Numbered from the stretch's first letter, positions 46,319-62,305 are shown. The stretch: DNA of 64,000 nucleotides from Corynebacterium pseudodiphtheriticum DSM 44287 (GCF_000688415.1 NZ_JIAH01000006.1:343044-407043), one strand, 5' to 3'. Notes: a model not told the origin generated them from the letters alone. A program made the numbers and translations.

Positions 46319-48823
46319 ATGTTGATCACCCAGAACTGGGTTAGCCGTCTACTGAACCAGCACAACCCGGAGTGGGCCGTCAGCCCAGCCGATTTCGACG
46401 GTGGCTATGTCCGCGTTGGTTTTGAAACTGAAGGCTATGAGGCAATCGAAAAAACCACTGGACCTCTGGTGTTTGGGCGTGTGGAAAACATCGAAGAACT
46501 GACCGAGTTCAAAAAGCCGATCCGATACTGCCATGTGCACGTTGGTAAAGCCAATGGCACAGGCGAGCTGCAGGAAATTATTTGTGGTGCACGGAACTTC
46601 GCAGAAGGTGACCTAGTGGTTATCGCTCTTCCCGGAACCGTGTTGCCCGGGGGCTTCGCCATCGGCGAGCGCAAGACCTACGGCAAGATGTCTCGCGGCA
46701 TGATTTGCTCGGTAGCTGAGCTGGGTCTGACTGATAAATCTGATGGTATTTTGACTCTCCCGGCTGATGCCGGTGAGCCAGGCGAGGATGCCCGTGGTTA
46801 TTTGGGCTTGGACGATGTCATCTTCGATGTCAACATCACTCCGGACCGTGGCTACGCTCTTTCCGCTCGTGGTTTGTCTCGTGAGATCGCCTCGGCGTTT
46901 GACTTGAAATATGTGGATCCCGCAGTCGACCCTTCTGTTGCAGGACTGAGCACTGAAGGAGTGCCTGCTGCCGACGGCGAAACCCTGTCCGTCAACATCG
47001 CCGAGGACACTAAGACTCGTCGTTTTGGTCTCCGCAAAGTCACCGGAATTGACCCGAAAGCGCAGTCACCATGGTGGATGCAGCGCGAACTGATGCTTTC
47101 CGGCCAGCGTCCAGTCAATGCTGCTACGGATATCACGAACTACCTGATGTTGCTGCTAGGCCAGCCAATGCACGCGTTCGACGCCAGCAAGATTCAAGGC
47201 GGCCTCACGGTGCGGTGTGCAGAAGAAGGCGAGAAATTTGAGACGCTCGATCACGTCGACCGTACCCTGAATGCAGAAGACGTCGTGATCTGTGATGAGT
47301 CTGGCATCCAGTCCCTGGCTGGTGTTATGGGGGGTACCACCTCTGAAATCAGCGCTGAGACCACTGATGTCTACTTCGAGGCCGCTAACTGGGATCCGAT
47401 CACAGTGGCGCGTACTTCGCGCCGGCATAAGTTGTCCTCGGAAGCATCCCGTCGTTTTGAACGCGGCGTTGACCCAGCATTGGTTGAGATTAGCCTGGAC
47501 CTGGCCTGCGCGTTGCTCGCGGAGATCGCTGGCGGAACGGTAGAAGCCACCCGAAGTGTGCAGGGGGAAGTTCCCGCGGCGCCGGAAATTGCCATGGATA
47601 TCAATTTCCCGTCTCGGATCGCTGGCGTTGACTACCCGGAACAAACTGTTATCGGGCGTCTGGAAGAGATCGGCGCGGAAGTCTCCCAGGACGGTGCACA
47701 ATTGCGTGTGACTCCACCAACTTGGCGTTCTGACTTGACGGTTGCTGTCGACCTGGTGGAGGAAGTATTGCGCTTGGAAGGGTTGGAAGATATTCCGACC
47801 ATCTTGCCGACACCATCGGCAGGGCGCGGGTTAAGCCCTGCGCAAAAGCGCCGCCGTGCAGTTGGTCATGCTTTGGCGTATTCCGGTTATGCGGAGATCT
47901 TGCCGACGCCATTCATTGCTAATGATATTTTCGATACTTGGGGATTGGCTGCTGACGACCCACGCCGCAACACCGTGGCAGTGCAAAACCCGCTGGAATC
48001 TGACCATGCGGTTTTGGGAACCACGCTGCTGCCTTCGATGCTGGATGCGGTACGCCGTAACGTCGCACGGGGCCGTGACTCGGTTGGTTTGTTCGGTCTC
48101 CAACAGGTGAGCTTCGCTGTTGCGGATCACACCCCTATGCCGTCGGTTGCCGCGCGGCCGGATGATGCCACCGTGGCGAGCGTAATCAATAGTTTGCCGC
48201 GACAGCCGCTGCACGTGGCAACCGTAGGTTCCGGTGAGCTGGAATTTACCGGACCGTGGGGTAGCGGTCGTCATTACACCTATGCAGATGCTATCGAGTC
48301 TGCGCGCATCGTGGCGCGTGCGTGTGGGGTAGAACTGGAAATTGCGAACGCAGAATATTTGCCGTGGCACCCGGGACGCTGCGCGCAACTGAGTGTTGCG
48401 GGCACCGTGGTTGGTCACGCTGGTGAGCTGCACCCACAGGTTGTCGAAGCTCTTGGACTTCCTGCGCGTGCGTGCGCTATGGAATTGAATCTTTCCGCTT
48501 TGCCGTTGGACGAATCCTTCCCGGCGCCGCGCCTGTCGGCCTTCCCGGCTTTGCACCAAGATTTGGCGCTGGTCGTCGACGACGAGGTACCTGCCGAGAC
48601 TGTGCGCCGCGTCGTTGAATCGGCAGCAGGTGACTTGCTGGAATCCGTGGAGCTTTTCGATGTCTTCCGTGGCGAACAACTGGGAGCAGGCAAGAAGTCG
48701 CTAGCATTTAACTTGGTATTCCGCGCCGATGATCGGACCTTGACTGATGATGAGGTCAATGAATACCGTGTGCAAGCTGCAGAGAAGGCTCGCGTCGAGC
48801 TGGGAGCTCACATGCGTGCATAA
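46319..48823 (+). CDS. pheT: phenylalanyl-tRNA synthetase beta subunit
   Basis: This 834-residue subunit has the EMAP-like tRNA-binding domain (about 40-155, VVIALPGTVLPGGFAIGERK), B3/B4 editing domain, B5 domain, a catalytic-like core and a C-terminal FDX-ACB domain that grips the tRNA anticodon stem (end: FNLVFRADDRTLTDDEVNEY). AAGGAG lies upstream of the ATG. Its last codons contain the start of a small lipoprotein-like frame. Confidence 0.97.
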   Translation: MLITQNWVSRLLNQHNPEWAVSPADFDGGYVRVGFETEGYEAIEKTTGPLVFGRVENIEELTEFKKPIRYCHVHVGKANGTGELQEIICGARNFAEGDLVVIALPGTVLPGGFAIGERKTYGKMSRGMICSVAELGLTDKSDGILTLPADAGEPGEDARGYLGLDDVIFDVNITPDRGYALSARGLSREIASAFDLKYVDPAVDPSVAGLSTEGVPAADGETLSVNIAEDTKTRRFGLRKVTGIDPKAQSPWWMQRELMLSGQRPVNAATDITNYLMLLLGQPMHAFDASKIQGGLTVRCAEEGEKFETLDHVDRTLNAEDVVICDESGIQSLAGVMGGTTSEISAETTDVYFEAANWDPITVARTSRRHKLSSEASRRFERGVDPALVEISLDLACALLAEIAGGTVEATRSVQGEVPAAPEIAMDINFPSRIAGVDYPEQTVIGRLEEIGAEVSQDGAQLRVTPPTWRSDLTVAVDLVEEVLRLEGLEDIPTILPTPSAGRGLSPAQKRRRAVGHALAYSGYAEILPTPFIANDIFDTWGLAADDPRRNTVAVQNPLESDHAVLGTTLLPSMLDAVRRNVARGRDSVGLFGLQQVSFAVADHTPMPSVAARPDDATVASVINSLPRQPLHVATVGSGELEFTGPWGSGRHYTYADAIESARIVARACGVELEIANAEYLPWHPGRCAQLSVAGTVVGHAGELHPQVVEALGLPARACAMELNLSALPLDESFPAPRLSAFPALHQDLALVVDDEVPAETVRRVVESAAGDLLESVELFDVFRGEQLGAGKKSLAFNLVFRADDRTLTDDEVNEYRVQAAEKARVELGAHMRA

Positions 48824-48944
48824 AAAGTTTCCGACTGTGCTGGTGCTTCTTTCAGCTTTTCTTGGGGCAGCATCAGCCTGCGATTTCGATCTACAGCGTG
48901 GGGGACTGTCTCTCAAGCATGGAAAAGAATTGCTGAAGGAATAG
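48816..48944 (+). CDS. possible small lipoprotein overlapping pheT end
   Basis: A 42-residue frame begins at GTG 48816 inside the last codons of pheT, with GGGAG about nine bases upstream. The sequence VHKKFPTVLVLLSAFLGAAS then AC has a basic start, a hydrophobic core and a lipobox-like end (ASAC), followed by 20 mostly polar residues. It ends 12 bases before the terminator, so it lies inside the pheST transcript. It could be a real tiny lipoprotein or a chance frame. Confidence 0.4.
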   Translation: MHKKFPTVLVLLSAFLGAASACDFDLQRGGLSLKHGKELLKE

Positions 48945-48956
48945 AGTTGCAGATAG

Positions 48957-48991
48957 AAAATGCGCACTACCAACCGGTAGTGCGCATTTTT
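48957..48991. terminator. pheST terminator
   Basis: A perfect 15-bp stem (AAAATGCGCACTACC / GGTAGTGCGCATTTT) with a 4-base loop and flanking A and T runs can work in both directions between pheT and the convergent ornithine cyclodeaminase gene. Confidence 0.9.
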
Positions 48992-49018
48992 CAGCTTAGT
49001 GCCTTTCAGCTTAGTGCC
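48989..49018. repeat. 15-base tandem repeat, two copies
   Basis: TTTCAGCTTAGTGCC occurs twice in a row directly after the pheST terminator. A short duplication without evident function. Confidence 0.85.
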
Positions 49019-49094
49019 TAAGCATCTCTACTAATGAGCTGCCTAGGCGCTTATAAGCCGCGTGCTTAAGCCCTTGAGATCGCTTAGACCAGAG

Positions 49095-50123
49095 TTAGAC
49101 CAGGGAAGGAACTTCCGCGACCAGCGAGAAGAGATCCTTTGGATCCTCTGGGTTGGCGATCAAGTCGATGTCGGTCTCGAGCTCGGTACCGGCGACATCG
49201 TCGCGGAGGTAACGCAAGGCCGAGAAATCATTGATGGCGAAACCGACGGAGTCGAACAAGGTAATCTCCTCATCGGATGAACGACCCTTTTCTTTGCCGG
49301 TGATGACCTTCCAGAACTCAACAACCTCGTAGTCGTCTGGCTTCTGCTGGATCTCGCCTTCGATGCGGGTCTGCTCAGGCAGTTCGACGAAGACGGTGGA
49401 CATATCCAGGATGTCTTCTACCAACTCGGTCTTGCCAGGGCAGTCGCCGCCAACTGCGTTGATGTGTACGCCGGGCTTGACGTGCTGGGTGCCCAGAATC
49501 TGGTTCTGTGCCTTATCCGCGGTGCAAGTGGTGATGATGTCGGCACCTTCGACAGCTTCTTCGGTGGTGGAGCAGACGGTGATGTTGAAGCCCAGCGGTT
49601 CCAGGTTGCGGCGAACCTTCTCCAAGGCCTCAGGGTCTACGTCGTAGATACGGATGTCTTCGATGCCCAGGGTTCCACGGAAGCCCAAAGCCTGGAATTC
49701 AGCCTGCGAACCGGCACCAATCATGGCCATGGTCTTGGAATCTGGGCGAGCCAGCTTCTTGGCCACCATGGAAGACACTGCTGCGGTGCGCAATGCAGTC
49801 AGCAACGTCATCTCAGCCAAGAAGGTTGGGTAACCATTGTCGACGTCGGCAAGCATGCCGTACGCGGTAACAGTCTGGAAACCGCGTGCTGGGTTGGATG
49901 GGTGACCGTTAACGTACTTGAAGGAGTACTCTTCGCCGTTCGACGTCGGCATCAGCTCGATGACGCCAAACGGGGTGTGGCTAGCAACGCGAGGGATGAG
50001 ATCGAAACGCTCCCACTCGGAGTAATCCTTCTCCAGGTAGCTAACCATACCGGTGATGATTTTTTCGACACCTTCACGCTGGATCCAGCGTGCCATATTG
50101 TCGACATCTACAAATTTGACCAT
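49095..50123 (-). CDS. ocd: ornithine cyclodeaminase
   Basis: This 342-residue enzyme of the OCD/mu-crystallin family converts ornithine to proline and ammonia with NAD. The Rossmann motif is AMIGAGSQAEFQALGF, and GGFxxK-type and NAVGGDCPGKTEL regions are typical of OCD rather than alanine dehydrogenase. It is the last gene of a minus-strand block with an amino acid permease and a formamidase. The nearby arginine genes make ornithine, but here it would drain it. Substrate is inferred from family. Confidence 0.88.
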   Translation of the reverse strand: MVKFVDVDNMARWIQREGVEKIITGMVSYLEKDYSEWERFDLIPRVASHTPFGVIELMPTSNGEEYSFKYVNGHPSNPARGFQTVTAYGMLADVDNGYPTFLAEMTLLTALRTAAVSSMVAKKLARPDSKTMAMIGAGSQAEFQALGFRGTLGIEDIRIYDVDPEALEKVRRNLEPLGFNITVCSTTEEAVEGADIITTCTADKAQNQILGTQHVKPGVHINAVGGDCPGKTELVEDILDMSTVFVELPEQTRIEGEIQQKPDDYEVVEFWKVITGKEKGRSSDEEITLFDSVGFAINDFSALRYLRDDVAGTELETDIDLIANPEDPKDLFSLVAEVPSLV

Positions 50124-50214
50124 ATTTTTGGTCTCCTTTCGGATTGTGCTTCTTCGTTCCGGGCCGACCGCTAAAGATTATTTGGGCTGGCCGGAAGAGC
50201 TGTTCGAAAGCTAT

Positions 50215-51732
50215 TTATTCGCCAGATTCCTGGCTATTGCTTCCTTCATTGTACGCGTTCATTCGAGCTTGGCGAGCTTCTAGCTGTGCCATTACCTGCG
50301 GTTTGCACGCCCGCCAGCCTAACCAGAACATCGGGATGAGCAGCAGAGACGCTGCCAATGTGTAGGTTCCCACCGGCCAGTCGAAAGCCATGAGGATGAT
50401 CACAACACCGATAAAGATCACAACTGCGATATCGCCCCAGGCGTTAAACGGACTGCGGTAGCTGGAGCGTTCGTACTCACCGGTCTTGGAAAGTTTGACG
50501 AATTTCCAGTGTGCCATGCTGATTGCTGCCCAACTGGCCATGGTTCCCAGAGCTGCCAGGTTCAGCACAATTTCGAAGGCCATTTCTGGGACCACGAAGT
50601 TCAAGAACACGCCAGCGAATGCGATGGCTCCGGCAAGCAGGATACCGCCGTAAGGCACACCGTCCTTTGACAGTGCTTTACCGAATTTTGGACCAGAACC
50701 GGAAATCGACATGTTGTACATCACTCGACCAGTGGAATACAGACCCGCGTTGAGCGAGGACAGTGCCGCAGTGATTAGAACCAGCTGGAAAATCGGTGCA
50801 GCTACGCCAATGCCGAAAGAATCAAAGAAGGTCACGAATGGTGAGACGCCGGCAATGTATTCGGTGTGCGGCAGAACCATGGTCAACAGCATAACCGAAC
50901 CAAAGTAGAAGAAGATGATGCGGAACAACACCGCATTGACGGCCTTCGGGATGATCTTTTCGACGTTTTTGGTTTCACCCGAAGTTGTACCAACGAGTTC
51001 GATACCTGCGTATGCGAAAACAACACCTTGGATAACGACAATGGCAGGCAACAAGCCGTTTGGTAACCATCCGCCGCCTTCGCTAATGAGCTGGAATCCA
51101 GTGTCGTATCCCTGCGGATGGCCGGTGAGAACTACCCAAATACCCAGAGCCATGAATACCAAGAGCCCAACGATCTTGATCAAGGAGAACCAGTATTCCA
51201 GTTCGCCGAAAATCTTGACCGAAAGCATATTGAAGCCCAGGATGAATACAACGACTCCCAGTGCCAGCAGCCATTGCGGGATGCTGTCCAGAACGGACGT
51301 GTAGCGATCAAACCAAAGGATGTAGAGGGCCACCGCGGTGGAGTCTGCGATGATGGTCATCGCCCAGTTGCCCCAATACAGCCACCCTGTAATAAAGGCT
51401 GCTTTTTCGCCATAGAATTCACGGGCATACGACACGAACGAACCCGATGACGGCCGGTAAACGATCAGCTCGCCCAGTCCGCGCAGAATGATATAGCCGA
51501 AGAAACCACAAACTAGATAGAGGACTGCCAGGAATGGTCCGGCCTGTTCCAGACGTCCCCCGGTGCCTAACAGCAAGCCGGTTCCGATCGCAGAACCTAT
51601 AGCGATCATTTGTAGTTGACGTTGACCCATTCCTTTGGATAGGCCTTGATCCTCATCAAGATAGGATGCACGCCTTCCGTCTGTTGTCGGCCCCATTGCG
51701 CCGCCGTGCGGCTGGGGTTTTTGTTCTGACAT
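50215..51732 (-). CDS. APC-family amino acid permease
   Basis: This 505-residue carrier has about 12 membrane segments. The N-terminal GMGQRQLQMIAIGSAIGTGL and GLGELIVYRPSSGSFVSYAR are typical of the amino acid transporter subgroup with AnsP, GabP and AroP. The substrate is unknown; placement between ornithine cyclodeaminase and formamidase suggests a nitrogen-source amino acid. Its ATG at 51732 is 339 bases from the formamidase end. Confidence 0.88.
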   Translation of the reverse strand: MSEQKPQPHGGAMGPTTDGRRASYLDEDQGLSKGMGQRQLQMIAIGSAIGTGLLLGTGGRLEQAGPFLAVLYLVCGFFGYIILRGLGELIVYRPSSGSFVSYAREFYGEKAAFITGWLYWGNWAMTIIADSTAVALYILWFDRYTSVLDSIPQWLLALGVVVFILGFNMLSVKIFGELEYWFSLIKIVGLLVFMALGIWVVLTGHPQGYDTGFQLISEGGGWLPNGLLPAIVVIQGVVFAYAGIELVGTTSGETKNVEKIIPKAVNAVLFRIIFFYFGSVMLLTMVLPHTEYIAGVSPFVTFFDSFGIGVAAPIFQLVLITAALSSLNAGLYSTGRVMYNMSISGSGPKFGKALSKDGVPYGGILLAGAIAFAGVFLNFVVPEMAFEIVLNLAALGTMASWAAISMAHWKFVKLSKTGEYERSSYRSPFNAWGDIAVVIFIGVVIILMAFDWPVGTYTLAASLLLIPMFWLGWRACKPQVMAQLEARQARMNAYNEGSNSQESGE

Positions 51733-52071
51733 ATGACTTATTCACCTTCCAGTCGGTGGAGTGTAACGCTCGGCAGGCTAAAGTGCCTGGCGGCATCACA
51801 TAAAGAGAATGTGACACGGGCTACGCCCAAGTGTTCTTAGAATAAGTGACTCAGGTTATGAAAACAACTGGGGTTGTTGAACAGCTTTCGGATTTTCTAT
51901 GAATCCGCCAGCGGGGGGTGTTTTTGAGCATGGCGAGTCTGCATCGCTAAACAAAAAGTGGCTAACACGACATCGCTCTGACATCGTGTTAGCCACAGGA
52001 GACAATCAGCCTTTAAGGCTTTCTGGCTTTAGGGCTTTCTGGAACGAAAGCTTTACCGGAAAGACGGCCTC
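51733..52071. other. intergenic region between permease and formamidase genes
   Basis: This 339-base stretch contains the amiF terminator (51958-51996), short imperfect repeats of GGCTTTCTGG near 52016-52041 and, nearer the permease, its probable promoter region on the minus strand. No gene seen. Confidence 0.6.
51958..51996 (-). terminator. amiF terminator
   Basis: A 13-bp stem (GTGGCTAACACGA / TCGTGTTAGCCAC) is followed on the minus strand by TTTTTG, about 75 bases after the amiF stop. Confidence 0.85.
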
Positions 52072-53091
52072 TTATTTCTTGAACTTTTCTGGTAATGGTC
52101 CCAGCTGTGGGCCATCTGGGTAGTACTTCCAGCCGTCTTTAATGCGTACTTCATCCGCCCACGGGAGCTTATACTGCCCCTTGGCGAGATCATCGATCCA
52201 GGTGAGGTAGTTTTCGGTGGCGCCACCAGGAACAGCGACATAGCCCCGATTGCCCAGGTTGAAGATGTTGTTTTCCAAGCCCCAGTTGATGCGAGCCTTA
52301 TCGGCAAGCGCCGGGAAGATCTCGGCGGTGACAATCTCGTCTGGGTTACGGTGGCCTTCCGCGATGAGGTTTCCGTCGTAGTTGCACACATTGCCTTCAC
52401 CGAAGTAATAGAAGACATTGTCGTACCCTGCCAAGTTGACGGATGCGGTGAACATGAGGTTCTGGAACGCATTGGTCTTGTTGGTCATTATCCATTGATC
52501 TTGCACCTGCGTGCTGTAACCAGAAATGCGGATATAGACATTTGCGCCTTTATATGCTGCTTCGCGGGCCAGTTCCGGGAACATGCCGTCGTGGCAGATG
52601 TTAACAGCGAGTTTCGACCCTTTTGGCCCGTCACAAACAGGCATGCCGAGGTCACCGGGCGACCAGGGCTCGATTGGTGTCCAGGGCTGTAGCTTGCGGT
52701 AGTGGAGGGCTAGTTCGCCATTGTTGTCGATGATGATCGCGGTATTAAATGGCGGCTTTCCTTCTTCGTGGTGTGGCTCCATGATGGAGAAGACGCCCCA
52801 AACGTCGTTGTCTTTACACGCTTTGCGGAACTGATCGACCTCAGGAGAGTCAACTGCGATGAGGAATTCATCATAGGACCAGATTGCGGTGTTGAGCCCC
52901 GATGTGGAGTATTCCGGGAAAACGATCAAGTCCAAGTCCGGATAACCGGCTTTGGTTGATGCTACACGGCGGCAGATCTCGTCCACGTTTTTCTGTACGT
53001 CTTCTGGGCTTTCAACGATGGGGACGCGGTACTGCACAAGGGCCATGAGCAAGCCGTCGGGTGAAGCAGAAATCGAACCAGTGCTAGACAT
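52072..53091 (-). CDS. amiF: formamidase
   Basis: This 339-residue nitrilase-superfamily amidase hydrolyses formamide to formate and ammonia. The catalytic triad is visible at the positions known for Helicobacter AmiF: Glu60 ([11 protein letters not shown]), Lys133 (HYRKLQPW) and Cys166 ([12 protein letters not shown]). Long stretches such as [20 protein letters not shown] and [15 protein letters not shown] match formamidase more than aliphatic amidase. It heads the minus-strand nitrogen block and is divergent from argC. Confidence 0.92.
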   Translation of the reverse strand: MSSTGSISASPDGLLMALVQYRVPIVESPEDVQKNVDEICRRVASTKAGYPDLDLIVFPEYSTSGLNTAIWSYDEFLIAVDSPEVDQFRKACKDNDVWGVFSIMEPHHEEGKPPFNTAIIIDNNGELALHYRKLQPWTPIEPWSPGDLGMPVCDGPKGSKLAVNICHDGMFPELAREAAYKGANVYIRISGYSTQVQDQWIMTNKTNAFQNLMFTASVNLAGYDNVFYYFGEGNVCNYDGNLIAEGHRNPDEIVTAEIFPALADKARINWGLENNIFNLGNRGYVAVPGGATENYLTWIDDLAKGQYKLPWADEVRIKDGWKYYPDGPQLGPLPEKFKK

Positions 53092-53197
53092 GGGTCACTC
53101 CTTCAGGTGATGTGGGTTACGATATGTGTCCCACTGTACGCCTAAAGGTGGCCACGCCGCGGTTTTCTGCGAAGAAAGGCCGGTAAATATTCATGAT

Positions 53198-53236
53198 TGA
53201 ATAATTTGCACTTTCTTGCATAAAGTTTGCTAGGGT
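53198..53236 (+). promoter_or_regulatory. argC promoter with ARG-box-like sites
   Basis: TGAATAATTTGCA (53198-53210) resembles one ARG box and is followed by TTGCATAAAGTTTGC. The -10 TAGGGT (53231-53236) ends six bases before the argC ATG. ATTCATGATTGAAT just upstream adds a palindrome. ArgR, encoded in this cluster, is the expected repressor. Confidence 0.6.
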
Positions 53237-53242
53237 GGCGCT

Positions 53243-54286
53243 ATGACGATTTCAGTTGCTGTAGCAGGAGCCACCGGTTATGCAGGCGGTGAGATTCTCC
53301 GCTTGTTGCTGAACCATCCGCGTTATCGGGATGGTGACTTGCGAATCGGTGCACTGACTGGCCACTCACATGCCGGTAAGCCTGTTTCACAGCAGATGCC
53401 GCATTTGTTACAGCTACGTGATCGTATGATTGAAGACACCACAGTCGAAGTTCTGTCTGGTCACGATGTTGTTTTCTTGGGCCTGCCACACGGGCACTCT
53501 GCAGAATTCGCGAAGCAGCTGCCAAACGACACCATAATCATTGACTGTGCGGCTGATTTCCGGCTACAGAAGAAAGCGGACTGGGATGCGTACTATGGCG
53601 GGGAATATGCAGGCCAGTGGCCGTATGGTATTCCAGAAATGCCAGGGCACCGCGCTGAAATTGCGGCAGCAAACAAGGTAGCTGTTCCTGGGTGTTTTCC
53701 CACGGGAATGACGCTTGCTTTACTGCCTGCCGTAGCGGCAGCAGTAATCGAACCGGCAATCAACATCGTCTCGATTACCGGTACGTCTGGTGCTGGTAAA
53801 AAGGCCGCGGTTGCGCTGTTAGGGTCTGAAACCACGGGTAACCTGCGTGCTTATAACACCTCCGGCAAGCACCGCCACAACCCAGAAGTGGTGCAAAACC
53901 TCCGCGAAATCCGCGATCAGGACTACCGCATCAACTTCACGCCGGTGCTTGCACCCGCAACCCGCGGAATTTTGACCACGGCTACCGCACAACTTACGGC
54001 GCCGTTGTCGCAAGAAGAAATCACCGATATCTTTCATGATTTCTACCGTGATGAGCCATTCATTCAGGTGCTCCCTGCAGGTCAGCAACCGGAAACGCAG
54101 CATGTCATTGGCGCAAACACTTGCCAGATACAAGCCGAGGTCAACGAAGCAACCAACACTTTGTTGATCACCGCAGTACTCGACAACTTAACCAAAGGGA
54201 CCGGTGGAGCGGCTGTGCAATGCATGAACCTGATGCTGGGGTTTGAGGAAACCGCCGGGCTTACTCACCCAGGCCTAGCGCCCTAA
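53243..54286 (+). CDS. argC: N-acetyl-gamma-glutamyl-phosphate reductase
   Basis: This 347-residue NADPH-dependent enzyme catalyses the third step of arginine synthesis. The Rossmann start [18 protein letters not shown] and the catalytic Cys in [13 protein letters not shown] are clear. It is first in the argCJBDFR operon and probably translated from a leaderless mRNA. argJ follows after 116 bases. Confidence 0.97.
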   Translation: MTISVAVAGATGYAGGEILRLLLNHPRYRDGDLRIGALTGHSHAGKPVSQQMPHLLQLRDRMIEDTTVEVLSGHDVVFLGLPHGHSAEFAKQLPNDTIIIDCAADFRLQKKADWDAYYGGEYAGQWPYGIPEMPGHRAEIAAANKVAVPGCFPTGMTLALLPAVAAAVIEPAINIVSITGTSGAGKKAAVALLGSETTGNLRAYNTSGKHRHNPEVVQNLREIRDQDYRINFTPVLAPATRGILTTATAQLTAPLSQEEITDIFHDFYRDEPFIQVLPAGQQPETQHVIGANTCQIQAEVNEATNTLLITAVLDNLTKGTGGAAVQCMNLMLGFEETAGLTHPGLAP

Positions 54287-54402
54287 CCCGACGAGGGCGA
54301 ACCGTAGATGCGCCGAATAAAACGCCAACGAAGCTAATACCAGCTTTGCGCACAGCGCCGGCACAAATGTTTTAGCCAACCATAAAACTACGAGGATTTC
54401 CT

Positions 54403-55638
54403 ATGACCAACCTAGAGAGCAGCGCAGATAGCTCCACGCCACAGGCAGGATCGAATAGCGAATCTGCCCATAGTGCCCGCGGAGTTACCGTGCCACAGGG
54501 ATTTCGGGCGGCGAGTGTCAAAGCGGGAATCAAGCCCTCCGGCAAGACTGACTTAGCGTTAGTTGTCAACGATGGCCCAGAATTTTCCGCGGCAGGTGTT
54601 TTCACTCGGAACCGCGTGGTGGCTGCGCCGGTTAAGGTCTCGCGTGAAGCTCTTGCCGACGGTCAGTTGCGCGCAGTGCTGTATAACGCTGGCAATGCCA
54701 ACGCGTGCAATGGTGCACTGGGGCTTCGCGACGCACAGCAGATGCAGACTGAACTTGCTGAATTACTGAATTTCGACTCCAACCACGTAGCTGTATGTTC
54801 AACCGGGCTGATTGGTGAGCCGATGCCGATGGACAACGTATCGGCTGGTATCGAAAAACTACCTGGTGTGTTGGGAAATAGCCCAGACCATGGCGAGGGT
54901 GCAGCACGAGCGATCATGACCACCGATACCACGGTGAAACAAACTCTGGTGAATGGCGATGGCTGGAGCCTCGGTGGAATGGGCAAAGGTGTAGGCATGA
55001 TGGCACCATCGCTGGCCACCATGTTGGTGTGCTTGACGACGGACTTGTCAGCTACCCCAGAACAACTCGCTATTGCGTTGCAGAAAGCAACTGCGCTGAC
55101 TTTTGACACCCTCGATGTGGACGGATCGACCTCCACGAACGACACCGTGGTACTGATGGCCAGCGGGGCATCCGGTGAGACTACCACGCAAGAAGCATTG
55201 AATGAAGCGGTTCTCGCGGCCTGTGCGGACTTGGCAGACCAATTGCAAGCGGATGCCGAAGGTGTCACCAAGCGCGTGAAAATCACTGTCGAAGGCACCA
55301 CGGATGACTTACAGGCGCTCAATGCCGCTCGCACGCTGGGCCGCGACAACCTTTTCAAATGTGCCATGTTTGGTTCAGATCCCAACTGGGGGCGCGTTTT
55401 GGCCGCCGTCGGTATGGCTGATGCGGACATGGATCCGGATAACATCAGCGTCTATTTCAACAATCATGCGGTCTGCAAAGCCACCACTGGTACGCCGGCT
55501 GCACGCGAGGTCGACCTGTCTGGGGCTGATATCGACGTCCGAGTAGATCTTGGCACCGGTGGTCCGGGCAGCGCTTTCGTGCGCACCACTGACCTGTCTC
55601 ATGACTACGTCGAAATTAATTCGGCATACAGCTCATAA
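54403..55638 (+). CDS. argJ: bifunctional ornithine acetyltransferase / N-acetylglutamate synthase
   Basis: This 411-residue enzyme recycles the acetyl group from acetylornithine to glutamate. It is made as a precursor that cuts itself before a Thr in [12 protein letters not shown] (near residue 206) into two subunits. [18 protein letters not shown] and [14 protein letters not shown] are family marks. The first 25 residues are a variable Ser-rich extension. AGGAT precedes the ATG. Confidence 0.96.
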   Translation: MTNLESSADSSTPQAGSNSESAHSARGVTVPQGFRAASVKAGIKPSGKTDLALVVNDGPEFSAAGVFTRNRVVAAPVKVSREALADGQLRAVLYNAGNANACNGALGLRDAQQMQTELAELLNFDSNHVAVCSTGLIGEPMPMDNVSAGIEKLPGVLGNSPDHGEGAARAIMTTDTTVKQTLVNGDGWSLGGMGKGVGMMAPSLATMLVCLTTDLSATPEQLAIALQKATALTFDTLDVDGSTSTNDTVVLMASGASGETTTQEALNEAVLAACADLADQLQADAEGVTKRVKITVEGTTDDLQALNAARTLGRDNLFKCAMFGSDPNWGRVLAAVGMADADMDPDNISVYFNNHAVCKATTGTPAAREVDLSGADIDVRVDLGTGGPGSAFVRTTDLSHDYVEINSAYSS

Positions 55639-55681
55639 CGCGTCCCCAAGACAAAAACCAGGAAATAAGGAGCCCGTGGCC

Positions 55682-56613
55682 ATGTTGGAACACCTCAGTA
55701 ACCGCGACCGAGCAGCAGTGCTGTCTGAAGCATTGCCATGGCTACAACACCTTCGCGACAAGATAGTCGTCGTCAAGTATGGCGGCAATGCCATGGTGGA
55801 TGACGAGTTAAAAGCAGCGTTTGCGAAAGACATGGTGTTGTTGCGCACGATCGGGGCTCGACCCGTAGTCGTCCACGGCGGTGGACCGCAGATTACGGAG
55901 ATGCTAGAGCGTCTTGGCCTTGAAGGGGAGTTTAAGGGCGGCTTTCGGGTTACTACTCCAGAGGTCATGGATGTCGTTCGCATGGTGTTGTTTGGGCAAG
56001 TTGGCCGTGATTTGGTAGGTCTTATCAATTCCCATGGGCCGTATGCGGTCGGAACCTCTGGCGAAGATGCGGGGCTGTTTACCGCAGAAAAGCGCTATCT
56101 AGATATCGAGGGAGAACAAGTAGATATCGGACACGTGGGTGATATCGTCAGCGTCAACCCGGAAGCCTTGATGGACATTATTGCTGCCGGGCGCATTCCT
56201 GTGGTTTCCACAATTGCGCCTGATCACGACGGCGAGGTGTACAACATTAACGCCGATATTGCTGCTGGAGCATTAGCTTCTGCGATTGGGGCGGAACGTT
56301 TGTTGGTACTGACCAATGTGGAAGGCCTTTATAAAGACTGGCCGGACCGCGATTCGCTGGTTTCTACCATTGAAGTTGACGAGCTCGACGCCTTGTTACC
56401 GGGGCTGGATAGCGGCATGATCCCGAAAATGGAAGCCTGCCTCAATGCAGTTCGCGGTGGCGTTAATGCAGCCCATGTTATCGACGGCAGGGAAGCGCAC
56501 TCGGTGGTGCTGGAGCTACTCACCGAAGGCGGTGTGGGCACCATGGTGTTGCCAAATAATCACCGAAGCAGGGACTATCCCGGCGGAACCGTGCTGCGAA
56601 AGGATGATCACGC

Positions 56614-56617
<4 letters not shown>
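55682..56617 (+). CDS. argB: acetylglutamate kinase
   Basis: This 311-residue kinase performs the second step of the pathway and is usually the arginine-feedback target in corynebacteria. It shows [38 protein letters not shown] and [13 protein letters not shown] chose ATG 55682, with AAGGAG nine bases upstream; GTG 55676 is too close to it. Its end overlaps argD by four bases. Confidence 0.96.
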
Positions 56618-59284
<2,667 letters not shown>

Positions 59285-59315
59285 CCCCAGCGCGAAAAGT
59301 ACCCAAAACCCCGAA

Positions 59316-59345
59316 CATTGTTAAACAATGGCGGGCCTCTACACT
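59316..59345 (+). promoter_or_regulatory. argGH promoter with palindrome
   Basis: The palindrome CATTGTTAAACAATG (59316-59330) contains TTGTTA as -35, and TACACT (-10) follows after 16 bases. About 100 bases of leader lie before argG. The palindrome overlapping -35 is a candidate repressor site. Confidence 0.55.
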
Positions 59346-59445
59346 GAATCCGGACGGTGTTGGCTCCGTACCAACGGCGGGTCACGCTTCTCGTCGATAG
59401 CGCCCGGAACAACCGAAAGCAACAAACAACAGTAAAGGAACGATC

Positions 59446-62102
<2,657 letters not shown>

Positions 62103-62111
62103 GCTAGCCGC

Positions 62112-62303
62112 ATGAGTCTTGATCCCCGGTTATTGGAAATTTTGGCCTGTCCACAAGACAAAGGTCCATTGGCGTATCGCGAAGCAGAAAACGTGCTCGT
62201 CAATGAACGGAAAGGCATTGCCTACCGTATTGACGAGAATGTGCCTGTGCTGCTTGCCGACGAAGCAATGGAGTGGCCGAATGATTCCCAAGGAGAGAAT
62301 TAA
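62112..62303 (+). CDS. Trm112-family small protein
   Basis: This 63-residue protein matches the Trm112/YcaR family: [35 protein letters not shown]. Relatives serve as partners that stabilise methyltransferases. Only one Cys is visible in the usual zinc-binding area, as in many bacterial forms. It lies nine bases after argH and two bases before tyrS. Confidence 0.85.
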   Translation: MSLDPRLLEILACPQDKGPLAYREAENVLVNERKGIAYRIDENVPVLLADEAMEWPNDSQGEN

Positions 62304-62305
62304 CC

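Noticed and set aside
48989..49018. Start of a CRISPR-like array
   Set aside because: Only two 15-base units in direct tandem without spacers.
55550..55681. N-terminal extension of argB inside argJ
   Set aside because: It would overlap argJ by almost 90 bases; a good ribosome site precedes ATG 55682.
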